Shown piece after piece: positions 42,509 to 50,014 of a stretch of DNA of 55,933 nucleotides (positions are counted from its first letter, which is position 1; the number at the start of each line of letters is the position of its first letter). The notes below the pieces were generated by a model that saw only the letters and a list, made by a program, of their open reading frames with translations, was not told the DNA's origin and searched no databases. The stretch comes from Pseudomonadota bacterium (GTDB lineage Bacteria; Chloroflexota; UBA6077; JAJPHF01): assembly GCA_021325365.1 (NCBI GenBank), contig JAJPHF010000202.1, positions 1-55,933 of the forward strand, in the 5' to 3' direction. A program made the translations under genes and the position numbers.

Positions 42509-43879
42509 TTACCTCTGTCCGGTCGTGCCGTTCCAAAGGTGGCCGGCGGGTACACCCGCCTCGGCGGCCGGCGCCTCCAACCGTGTGACCCATTCGAGAT
42601 ACGGACGAATGGCACCGGGCCAGGGCCCCTGGTAATCTCCGCGCACGCCGCCGGTGTCAATGACGTCGAAGGCCACAGCGCTTTGCTCCCACACGTGCCA
42701 GGTGGTCAAGTCCCGGTGGCTGATGGCCGCATCCACGGTGATGCGCCCGCTGTTCAAGAAGTTGCCAGGAATCGTGCAGACGCTTCGGTAGAGGCCCGCG
42801 GGCCGCGGCTGACTGCCCCACTGGGGCTCCAGATTGTCGCGTGAGGAAAACAGGTCTAACCCGTGTGCGTCGCGGATCACGGCGGTGGCGACGAGCGGCT
42901 CTCGGTCCTTGAGGTTCCAGTACTCGATCTCGACGGCGAAGGGCTGCTGGATGTCTACGCTCGTCGTGGGGCGGCCATCCGGCCCCAGCACGCGCACGGC
43001 GCGAAGACGCGCCACCTCGTCGCCGGGCGCGCCGTGGGGGTCTGGCCAGCAGCGCTCTCCGCCGATCTCCAGTCCGGCGTCGAGATATGCGGCGGTCACC
43101 TCGGCCGCTGGGCCGTCCGCAACCAGCTGGCCGTGGTCGAGAAGAATGACCCGTGGGCAGAGCCGGAGGACGGCAGCCATATTGTGGGACACGAACAGGA
43201 CGGTCCGCCCCTGGTGGCCGACGGTCTCCAGCTTCCCGAGACAGCGCCGTTGAAACTCGGCGTCACCGACCGCCAGCACCTCGTCGACCAGGAGAATTTC
43301 CGGCTCGAGGTGAGCGGCGACGGCAAAGGCCAACCGCAGGTACATTCCGGTCGAATAGCGCTTTACAGGGGTGTCGATGAACTGTCCGACGCCGGCAAAG
43401 TCGACGATCTGATCGAAATTGCGGGCGATCTCGGCCCGGCGCATGCCCAGCACTGCACCCGCCAGAAAGACATTGTCGCGGCCGGTCAGATCAGGGTGGA
43501 ACCCGGTGCCGACCTCCAACAGGGAGCCAACGCGCCCGCGCACCCCGGCCCGACCGGTAGTCGGCGAGGTGATGCGGGCCAGGATCTTGAGCAGGGTGGA
43601 CTTGCCGCTGCCATTCCGACCAATGAGCCCAACTATCTCGCCCTGACGCACGTCGAAGCTCACATCGCGCAGCGCCCAGATCGCATCGACCCCCGGACGA
43701 AACGGGTGGAAACCGTTGCGCCGCTCGCGCAGGGCCCGAAACGGCCGCATCGCGTTTTCAGCGAGCGTCTCGCGGAGCGAATGGTAGCCGGGCCGTGCTC
43801 GGCCGATCCGGTATTGCTTGCTAACCTCTTCGACGCGAATGGCGAGGTCGCTCGGGACGGGGCTAGATCGTATCGGCAA
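42509..43879 (-). CDS. wzt: Polysaccharide ABC exporter ATPase (Wzt-like)
   Basis: This 456-residue protein has a nucleotide-binding domain (about 12-260) with Walker [21 protein letters not shown], the TagH/Wzt-type signature [20 protein letters not shown] and Walker [22 protein letters not shown]-terminal Wzt-like beta-sandwich (about 290-456, e.g. [18 protein letters not shown]) is where ABC exporters recognise a modified glycan terminus. The start is most likely the TTG at 43879, behind GGAG and overlapping the permease stop by 17 bases. It pairs with the permease immediately upstream to move the lipid-linked glycan across the membrane. Confidence 0.92.
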   Translation of the reverse strand: MPIRSSPVPSDLAIRVEEVSKQYRIGRARPGYHSLRETLAENAMRPFRALRERRNGFHPFRPGVDAIWALRDVSFDVRQGEIVGLIGRNGSGKSTLLKILARITSPTTGRAGVRGRVGSLLEVGTGFHPDLTGRDNVFLAGAVLGMRRAEIARNFDQIVDFAGVGQFIDTPVKRYSTGMYLRLAFAVAAHLEPEILLVDEVLAVGDAEFQRRCLGKLETVGHQGRTVLFVSHNMAAVLRLCPRVILLDHGQLVADGPAAEVTAAYLDAGLEIGGERCWPDPHGAPGDEVARLRAVRVLGPDGRPTTSVDIQQPFAVEIEYWNLKDREPLVATAVIRDAHGLDLFSSRDNLEPQWGSQPRPAGLYRSVCTIPGNFLNSGRITVDAAISHRDLTTWHVWEQSAVAFDVIDTGGVRGDYQGPWPGAIRPYLEWVTRLEAPAAEAGVPAGHLWNGTTGQR

Positions 43880-44747
43880 AGCTTTGCTCCACTGATCTGA
43901 AGTAGTAGAGACCGCCGATCAGGACGATGAGCATGGCCGCACTCGACACGGTCAGCATCGGCAGCGAGGGGGGCGCCTGCCCGAGCAGCGCCCAGCGGAA
44001 GCCCTCTACGGCCCCCACCATCGGGTTTAGCCCGAACAGCGGACGCCATGCGTCGGGCACCAGTGTGCTCGGATACATCACCGGCGTCGCGAACAGCCAG
44101 GCTTGGATGAGGAACGGAATGATCCACCGCACATCACGGTACTGGACGTTAAGGGCAGACGACCAGCAGCTGACCGCGATGGCGGTTAACACAGCCAACA
44201 GCAAGAAGAATGGCAGGGTGAAGATCGCGAGCGTGACTGGGATGCGATAGTAGATCAGCATCGCCACGAGCACGGTGCTCGCAATCGCCGCATCCACTAG
44301 ACTTACGAGAATGGAAGAGAGTGGGATCACGAGGCGCGGAAAGTACACTTTGGTGACCAAGCTGGCGCTGCTGACGATACTGCCGCTTGCCTGAGTCAGC
44401 GAGAGCGAAAACATCTGCCAGAGGATGAGCCCGCTGTACACGAAGAGCGGATACGGGACGCCGTCAGATCGAATGCCGGCTACGCGACTGAGGAAGATCG
44501 TGAATACGACGGCCATGAGGACCGGCTGGATGATGGCCCAGAGGCCACCGAGTACGGCCTGCTTGTAGCGTACCTTCACGTCGCGCCAGGCCAGGAAGTG
44601 TAGTAGCTCGCGATAGTCCCATAGCGCTCTTACGTCCACGGGTGCCCAGTGACGTCGCGATTCGATCCAGACCCAGGGAACGACGCTGCCTCGTTCGTGG
44701 TTGCTGAAGGTAACGCCGGCCGAGCTGATGGGCGCAGGCTGCCTCAC
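43863..44747 (-). CDS. wzm: Polysaccharide ABC-2 exporter permease (Wzm-like)
   Basis: This 294-residue protein has six predicted hydrophobic segments. The N-terminal amphipathic block [20 protein letters not shown] with [19 protein letters not shown] is the hallmark of ABC-2 permeases of the TagG/Wzm/KpsM type. Later blocks are [32 protein letters not shown] and [21 protein letters not shown] chose the GTG at 44747, whose GTGA overlaps the stop of the WbaP-like gene and which follows GGAGG; a longer frame to 45269 is an artefact of that gene. It forms a complete exporter with the Wzt-like ATPase. Confidence 0.92.
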   Translation of the reverse strand: MRQPAPISSAGVTFSNHERGSVVPWVWIESRRHWAPVDVRALWDYRELLHFLAWRDVKVRYKQAVLGGLWAIIQPVLMAVVFTIFLSRVAGIRSDGVPYPLFVYSGLILWQMFSLSLTQASGSIVSSASLVTKVYFPRLVIPLSSILVSLVDAAIASTVLVAMLIYYRIPVTLAIFTLPFFLLLAVLTAIAVSCWSSALNVQYRDVRWIIPFLIQAWLFATPVMYPSTLVPDAWRPLFGLNPMVGAVEGFRWALLGQAPPSLPMLTVSSAAMLIVLIGGLYYFRSVEQSFADTI

Positions 44748-46156
44748 GCGGCCACCTCCTTCAGATAGGGCTCTACGTCTACTTCCCATCGTTGCACTGG
44801 GCGGTCGGTCGGCGCGTGGCGCCAGATGCGATGAACGGTCTGAGTCAGCACGAACAGGTGCTGCCAGATACTCCAATTGCGTACCCACCAGATATCGGCG
44901 AGCCGGCACTCCTCGGGACTCAGCTCCGGCTGGGCCAGCCGCCAGGGGCCGGTGAGCCCCGGCTTCACGGAGAGCAGGAGCGAGAACAAGGCCTCGTGTT
45001 CCGCCGCCTGCTCGACGGGCACCGGGCGCGGACCAACCAGGGCAAGGTGCCCCTGCAGGACGGCAAGCAGGGCTGGCGCCCCGCGCAGAACGAGGTGGCC
45101 GGTCACGTGACGGTTCAGCAGATAGAGCGTCACGGGAGCCCCGCCCTGCCCCAGCACCCGCCGGCTCGCCACCAGTGGGCGAGTGCCCCGCACCCAGGCG
45201 ACGGCCAGAACCGCCAGGAGGGCGGGCGCGACCGCGAGTAGCATGGCGGCCGCTAGCGCGACGTCGCACGCGCCTCGGAGCAGAGCGTCCACGCCGACGA
45301 GCCGGGCGGGATGCACGCGCACGAGTGGAACGAATCCCAGCGAGGCAGGCTGGACTTGCGCGGCGTCGAGGTCGTAGTGCGTGGGCGCGAGGCGGACCTC
45401 CGGCGCGTGCCCCCTGGCGTTGGCCAAGTGGACGACTAGCTGCTGGCTTTCCCAGCTTAGCGCGGCAGACACCACGATCAGGAGATCGGCCTGGGTTTCA
45501 GCGGCGACCTGCTGCACCTCGCGCGGATGGCCCAGCACGGGGAACTCGGCCGCTGCCCTCCCGCGCTGCTTGCTTTGCCAGGCAGCGATCCGCGTCCCGG
45601 TGGCCGCGTAGTCGTCCAGAAAGCCGACTACCTCGACGCCCTGACGCAGGGGCGAGTCGAGTTGCTGTGCGATGGCCAATCCCTGATCACTCGCGCCCAC
45701 GATCAGGACGCGCCGGATGAAGCATCCCCGACGCCGCAGAGCGTAAGCCACGCGGCGGAGGGTAAAGCGCCCCGTGCCGACGAGACCAATCGCGAGGAGC
45801 CAGAAGCAAAGGAGCCAGCCCCGCGAAACCAATGGTAGGGATCCGTAGATGTAGCTAGCGGCCACGGCGAGCAGTGTCCCATACGTGCACGCCCCGATGA
45901 CCTGCACGTACTCCTCTGGCCCCCCTAACAGGTTGCGCCGATCGTACGCGCCCCGGGACCAGAGGATGCCGAGGAACACCGGGATGATCACCGCGGCTAC
46001 CACACCGTAATGCTCTAGGTCGAAGCTCGGCTGCACTGGCAGGAGATCGACAGTGCCGCGCAAGGCCGCCGCACCGACAAACGCCAGGACGAGCAGCAGC
46101 GCGTCTGACACGGCGAGCGCCGCGATATACCAGCGGTATGCAAGTGATCTACGCAT
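44744..46156 (-). CDS. WbaP-like sugar transferase homologue lacking the Asp-Glu dyad
   Basis: This 470-residue protein has the layout of polyprenyl glycosylphosphotransferases: N-terminal TM segments (about 8-32, 50-66, 88-105, 112-130) and a CoA-binding-like domain VLIVGASDQGLAIAQQLDSP (150-169) with VEVVGFLDDYA. A membrane hairpin lies at about 298-320, followed by a C-terminal domain. That domain keeps LALVGPRPVPVEQAAEHEA (371-389), LSVKPGLTGPWRLA and WSIWQHLFVL. The segment before it reads LVLRGAPALLAVLQGH, where active enzymes have R..SLDELPQL..vlkGdmS. The catalytic Asp-Glu and the KFR block are gone. It is probably not a working phosphoglycosyltransferase. It overlaps hddA by 8 bases. 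Confidence 0.8.
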   Translation of the reverse strand: MRRSLAYRWYIAALAVSDALLLVLAFVGAAALRGTVDLLPVQPSFDLEHYGVVAAVIIPVFLGILWSRGAYDRRNLLGGPEEYVQVIGACTYGTLLAVAASYIYGSLPLVSRGWLLCFWLLAIGLVGTGRFTLRRVAYALRRRGCFIRRVLIVGASDQGLAIAQQLDSPLRQGVEVVGFLDDYAATGTRIAAWQSKQRGRAAAEFPVLGHPREVQQVAAETQADLLIVVSAALSWESQQLVVHLANARGHAPEVRLAPTHYDLDAAQVQPASLGFVPLVRVHPARLVGVDALLRGACDVALAAAMLLAVAPALLAVLAVAWVRGTRPLVASRRVLGQGGAPVTLYLLNRHVTGHLVLRGAPALLAVLQGHLALVGPRPVPVEQAAEHEALFSLLLSVKPGLTGPWRLAQPELSPEECRLADIWWVRNWSIWQHLFVLTQTVHRIWRHAPTDRPVQRWEVDVEPYLKEVAA

Positions 46157-47225
46157 GGGTGGATACCATTCCCCGGGGCTCGGGCAGTAGCCCGGTCGCC
46201 GGCCGCGCCAACGCGTTCATAAGCACCTGCGCGCCGCCCCGCTCGAAGCGAAACGCCAGGCGGAACAAGCCCGCGCCCTCCAGGGCCTCGGTGACGGCCG
46301 CCTGATAGGGCTCCTCACAGTAGAGCATCAGGAACCCGCCGCCACCTGCTCCCGCCAGCTTGCCGCCTAGCGCTCCATGCCGACGCGCCAGCTCGTAGAA
46401 CTCGTCGACCTGGGGATTGCTGATGCCGCTGGTGAGGCGTTTCTTGTGCTCCCACGACTCGGCGAGCAGCTCGCCGAAGCCGCGGAGATCACCGCGCTCC
46501 AGACAGCGCAACGTTTCCATTGCGGCCGCCTTGATGCTGTGCAACGCCGCCACGGCAGTCCCGCGATCGTCGGCGCTAGCGCGCTGCTGTTGCTGCAAGA
46601 TCGCGTTGGCGCTGCGGGCAGCCCCGGTGAAGAAGAGGAGCAGGTTGCGCTGCAGCCGCTCCTGCGCTTCGATAGGCATCCGCACGGACTCCACGGCCAC
46701 GCCGGCCGAGGTGAAGGACATCGCGTTGATGCCACCAAAGGCGGCTGCGTACTGGTCCTGCTTCCCAATGGGAGAGTTGAGCCGGTCCAGCTCGAGGACA
46801 CAGGCGTAGGCCGCGATCTCCGCGCGCGTAAGCGCCCAGCCGCGGAGCGTGCTAAGGGCTTTCACGAGCGCTACCGCTACGGCGCTAGATGAGCCGAGCC
46901 CGGTGCCCGGGGGCACCTCGGACGCCAGGAAGAGCGATAGCCCCGTGTCGCATCCGAACTCGTGCAGCGCGGCCTTCACAAGTCCGAGGTCGCCATCCCA
47001 CAGCGGTAGCTCACTCCGCCGGTGGCGCGTGAAAACCCGGTAATCCGAGGAGCTGATCTGCACGCCATCGGGGCCGCTCCGGTCGACGAACACGTAGAAG
47101 TACTTGTTGATTGTAGTCGAGACCACGAAGCCGCCATGGCGCTCGTAGTAGGCTGGCAGATCCGTGCCACCCCCCGCGAAGCTGATCCGTACTGGCGCGC
47201 GGACGATTAACATGCTACCGCCCAT
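46149..47225 (-). CDS. hddA: D-glycero-D-manno-heptose 7-phosphate kinase (GHMP family)
   Basis: This 358-residue GHMP kinase is expected to phosphorylate heptose-7-phosphate at the anomeric position, step 2 of GDP-heptose synthesis. It has RAPVRISFAGGGTDLPAYYE at the N-terminus, the phosphate-binding loop VPPGTGLGSSSAVAVALVKA and motif 3 GGKLAGAGGGGFLMLYCEE near the C-terminus. ELDRLNSPIGKQDQYAAAFG is the HddA-type block before the substrate site. It starts with ATG at 47225, or at 47213 with a closer SD-like sequence. Upstream lies a 201-base gap with two hairpins separating it from the fusion gene. The presence of gmhA, gmhB and an hddC-like gene next to it strongly supports the assignment. 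Confidence 0.9.
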   Translation of the reverse strand: MGGSMLIVRAPVRISFAGGGTDLPAYYERHGGFVVSTTINKYFYVFVDRSGPDGVQISSSDYRVFTRHRRSELPLWDGDLGLVKAALHEFGCDTGLSLFLASEVPPGTGLGSSSAVAVALVKALSTLRGWALTRAEIAAYACVLELDRLNSPIGKQDQYAAAFGGINAMSFTSAGVAVESVRMPIEAQERLQRNLLLFFTGAARSANAILQQQQRASADDRGTAVAALHSIKAAAMETLRCLERGDLRGFGELLAESWEHKKRLTSGISNPQVDEFYELARRHGALGGKLAGAGGGGFLMLYCEEPYQAAVTEALEGAGLFRLAFRFERGGAQVLMNALARPATGLLPEPRGMVSTHA

Positions 47226-47426
47226 CCCGGCTATACCGGGCTCGATCGAAGCGCATCCACACTGAATGCCTCATCTTGACTTGTACGTTGGACCGGGGGC
47301 GCGGCGTAGCGGAAGCGGTTCCTCGGCTACGCTATGGGGCGGCGAAGCCAAGCCTCGATCGTCCCCTGCCACCCTGCCGTGCGCGCCACACGGAACGGTG
47401 GCGAATCGGAAGCGCGCGTGTCGCGA
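47226..47426 (-). other. 201-base spacer with two hairpins (fusion gene to hddA)
   Basis: On the minus strand this is the largest gap in the core operon. A perfect inverted repeat CCGGG/CCCGG with a 5-nt loop (47226-47240) touches the hddA start. A nested stem (47304-47332) pairs GCGTAGC with GCTACGC and, inside it, GGAA with TTCC. Neither is followed by a T-run. They could modulate translation or pausing. Because the preceding gene encodes a NusG-type domain, this gap is a candidate regulatory spacer. Confidence 0.45.
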
Positions 47427-48632
47427 TCAGACGGCGCGGCGCAGAGCGCAGGTGTCCAGAATTACCGGCACTAAGCGATTCAGCAACTGGACGAACACGC
47501 GCGCCCTCGTGCCGCTCGAGCACTCGCCGTCAAAGATGGCATCCAATTCACGGAACGGTCCCTGCTTGATTCTGACTCGTTCCCCTTTGGCGAATGGCTC
47601 CCGAGCGCGACGCTCGCAGCGCACGCGGATCTCCTCCACCAGTCCGTCGGGCACCGGTTCTGGGCCGGCGGGGCTGCCCAGCAAGCGCGCCACGTTTGGC
47701 GCGGAGCGAGCGCGGAGCAGCGCGTCCTTGCGGCCGTCTGTCCGCACGAATAGGTAGCCAGGGAAGAGCGGCTCGCGCTCCACTTGCCCGCCGCGGCGAC
47801 GCCGCGACCACTCGGGTAAGTAGGCCGTGAGCCCGCGGGCTTCTATGGCCATTGCCGCGAGCCGCTCGGCTCGCGGCTTGGAACGCGCGACGTACCAGGT
47901 ACCGCCAACCGGCGCGGCATCTGGGCGGAAGCGGCCTTCGCGCCAGTCGGCCTCGGCTTGCGCGTAGCGCTCCGGGGATCCTACGTCCAGCACGTAGCTG
48001 GCCGCGCGGTAGCCGGAAAGGTGGACTCCCTGTGCGAGCAGCCGCGGGAATAGGTCGTGCCCGAAGTCAAACGGCTGTCCGGCCGGTACGGCCTGGAGAA
48101 CGCTTGGCTCCAGCACGTACACGCCCGCATTGGCCAGGGTGCCGAAGGCTGCGCTGGATGGTTTCTCGACGAACCGGACCACCCGATCGTCGGGTCCGAG
48201 CTGTACGATGCCGCAGCGTGTTGGCTCGTCGACCTCATAGACGGCGATCGTGCCGGCGACCGCGCGCGCGTGGTGATGCTCGACCAGCGCGGTCAGGTTC
48301 AGGTCGGTCAGCACGTCGCCGTAGAGCACGAGGAACGTGTCGTCGAGGAACCATTCAAGCTGCTTGGCGGCGCCGGCTGACCCAAGTAGCGAGTCCTCGT
48401 GCGAGTAGGTGATCTGAACGCCAAAGCGTTGGCCATCGCCAAAATGGTCGACGATCGGCTCCGGCTTGTAGTGCAAGTTGATGGCGATCTCATGCACGCC
48501 GTGGCGTCGAAGCAGCCGGACGAGGTGTTCGAGCAGCGGCCGGTCTCCGACGCGGAGCATCGGCTTCGGCCGGTCGGCGGTGAGCGGCTGCAGACGCGTG
48601 CCCTCGCCGGCGGATAGAATCAGCGCTCTCAT
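47427..48632 (-). CDS. Sugar nucleotidyltransferase fused to NusG/RfaH-like domain
   Basis: This 401-residue bifunctional protein has an HddC/ManC-type nucleotidyltransferase at residues 1 to about 235: MRALILSAGEGTRLQPLTAD, then RPKPMLRVGDRPLLEHL (GxGTRL...PKPM), then VLYGDVLTDLNL, VRFVEKPSS and ANAGVYVLEP. After a linker of about nine residues comes a NusG N-terminal domain (about 244-340): GTWYVARSKPRAERLAAMAI, LTAYLPEWSRRR, REPLFPGYLFVRTD, VARLLGSPAGPEPVPDGLVE. A KOW domain follows (about 345-401): GERVRIKQGPFRELDAIFDG and RARVFVQLLNRLVPVIL. There is no stop or internal ribosome-binding site at the junction (about 47906). The heptose context suggests GDP transfer to heptose-1-phosphate. 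The NusG half suggests an operon-specific antiterminator like RfaH, UpxY or LoaP. Confidence 0.88.
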   Translation of the reverse strand: MRALILSAGEGTRLQPLTADRPKPMLRVGDRPLLEHLVRLLRRHGVHEIAINLHYKPEPIVDHFGDGQRFGVQITYSHEDSLLGSAGAAKQLEWFLDDTFLVLYGDVLTDLNLTALVEHHHARAVAGTIAVYEVDEPTRCGIVQLGPDDRVVRFVEKPSSAAFGTLANAGVYVLEPSVLQAVPAGQPFDFGHDLFPRLLAQGVHLSGYRAASYVLDVGSPERYAQAEADWREGRFRPDAAPVGGTWYVARSKPRAERLAAMAIEARGLTAYLPEWSRRRRGGQVEREPLFPGYLFVRTDGRKDALLRARSAPNVARLLGSPAGPEPVPDGLVEEIRVRCERRAREPFAKGERVRIKQGPFRELDAIFDGECSSGTRARVFVQLLNRLVPVILDTCALRRAV

Positions 48633-48663
48633 GCGGCGGTCCCCACTTCATGTTGCGTCGCGC

Positions 48664-49287
48664 TCACGGGCGAGCGCTCCCCGCGGTCGCGAACGGCACG
48701 GCTGGCTCGCGTTCCGGGATGGGTGCCGGCCGACCGGCCGACTGGGTCACGATCCACTCGGCGGCAGCGAGGAGATCGGGCACGACGGCGCCGCATTCCG
48801 GGTAATCGTCCAAGATCCGGGCGGCGGTTGCGTGCTCGGAGCGGCCGCTGAGGACCAGCAGTGAGCGGCAACCGGCGCGTCGGCCCGCCTCGAGATCGGT
48901 CGGGTGGTCACCCACCACGATCGCGTCGGTTAGCTCGACGTCGAACCGCTCGCGTGCCTGCAAGAGCAGGCCGGGCCGTGGCTTGCGGCATACGCACTCG
49001 TCGTCGGGCGTGTGCGGGCAGTACAGGACCCCACTCACCTGACCGCCGTGGCGCGCGATCACGGCGAGCATGCGGGCGTGCATCTCGTCGAGCGCCGCCG
49101 AGCTGACCAGCCCACGACCGACGACGGACTGATTGGTCACGATCACGAGTCGGCATCCGTGCGCGGTCAACAGCGCCAACCCTTCGAGGGCTCGGGGGAG
49201 GAACTGAAATTCCTCCCACCGCTTCACGTAGTCGGCGCGGTTAGCGTTGATGACGCCGTCCCGGTCGAGAAAGACCGTGCTGCTCAT
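48664..49287 (-). CDS. gmhB: D-glycero-D-manno-heptose 1,7-bisphosphate 7-phosphatase
   Basis: This 207-residue HAD phosphatase has motif I VFLDRDGVINANRADYVKR, motif II VIVTNQSVVGRGLVS, the GmhB zinc loop CPHTPDDECVCRKPRPGLLL (Cys-His...Cys-Cys) and motif IV VVGDHPTDLEAGRRAGCRSL. It would remove the 7-phosphate from heptose-1,7-bisphosphate. The order gmhA, gmhB, hddC-like, hddA is compact, with 18 and 31 bases between the first three. A Pro/Ala-rich tail (about 185-207) is not part of the fold. Confidence 0.92.
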   Translation of the reverse strand: MSSTVFLDRDGVINANRADYVKRWEEFQFLPRALEGLALLTAHGCRLVIVTNQSVVGRGLVSSAALDEMHARMLAVIARHGGQVSGVLYCPHTPDDECVCRKPRPGLLLQARERFDVELTDAIVVGDHPTDLEAGRRAGCRSLLVLSGRSEHATAARILDDYPECGAVVPDLLAAAEWIVTQSAGRPAPIPEREPAVPFATAGSARP

Positions 49288-49305
49288 GTGTAGGCCTGGC
49301 CAAAT

Positions 49306-49965
49306 CTACCGGAATGCTCGTCCGCCAACGGTCTCCAGCTCGCCCGGCTCCGCGACCGGCTCCGCCGGCTCCTCCATCTCCACCGCGCGCGTCTCCATTT
49401 CGACGGCCTGGACGATGGCACGGGTCAGCGCGTGACCGATAGCCATATGGGTGTCCTCGACGAGTCCGTAGTTGTCGTAAGGCACATGGATCGCCACATC
49501 GACAAGACCGAGGGCGCGCCCGCCGTCGAATCCGAGGAGGCCGATGGTACGCGCGCCGCAGGCATGTGCCGCCTGGATGCCGGCGATGACGTTCGACGAG
49601 TTGCCACTGGCGCTGATAGCGATGACGAGGTCCTCGGGCTCCGCGAGTGCGCGGACTTGCTGGGCAAAGATCTGGTCATAGGCGCTATCGTTGGCCCACG
49701 CGGTCAACGATGGAGTGTTGTCCGTCAGCGCGAAAGCACGCAGTGGCTGGCTACCGGCGACCTGCGCCGTCTTCACGAGGTTGCAAACGAACTGGCTCGC
49801 GATGGCCGCGCTGCCGCCGTTACCCATGACATACACCCGACGGCCGGCGGCACGAGCGTCCAGTAGCATGCGAAGCACGCGCTCCATGGGCTCGCGGGGG
49901 ACCGATCGAACCACCTCGCCGAGCGTGTCGAGGTAGCTGAGTGCGATCGATGCCGTGGCGGTCAT
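49306..49965 (-). CDS. gmhA: Phosphoheptose isomerase (SIS domain)
   Basis: This 219-residue SIS-domain isomerase converts sedoheptulose-7-phosphate to D-glycero-D-manno-heptose-7-phosphate. It has VYVMGNGGSAAIASQFVCNL (phosphate-binding), ALTDNTPSLTAWANDSAYDQ, LVIAISASGNSSNVIAGIQA and VPYDNYGLVEDTHMAIGHAL, all GmhA/DiaA-like blocks. GAGGAGG lies 5 nt before the ATG, one of the strongest ribosome-binding sites in the window. A Glu-rich tail (VEMEEPAEPVAEPGELE) is extra to the fold. It begins the heptose set, 49 bases after the adaptor gene. Confidence 0.92.
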   Translation of the reverse strand: MTATASIALSYLDTLGEVVRSVPREPMERVLRMLLDARAAGRRVYVMGNGGSAAIASQFVCNLVKTAQVAGSQPLRAFALTDNTPSLTAWANDSAYDQIFAQQVRALAEPEDLVIAISASGNSSNVIAGIQAAHACGARTIGLLGFDGGRALGLVDVAIHVPYDNYGLVEDTHMAIGHALTRAIVQAVEMETRAVEMEEPAEPVAEPGELETVGGRAFR

Positions 49966-50014
49966 CTTAGCCTCCTCATAGCGAGTTCACGAGCCGCTCG
50001 TAGCGGTTGCATAC

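Noticed and set aside
41654..42844. 396-codon plus-strand frame opposite a GT4
   Set aside because: It overlaps two solid minus-strand genes and has no protein-like blocks.
42863..43900. 345-codon plus-strand frame opposite the Wzt-like gene
   Set aside because: Walker A, signature and Walker B are on the minus strand; the plus-strand product has no features.
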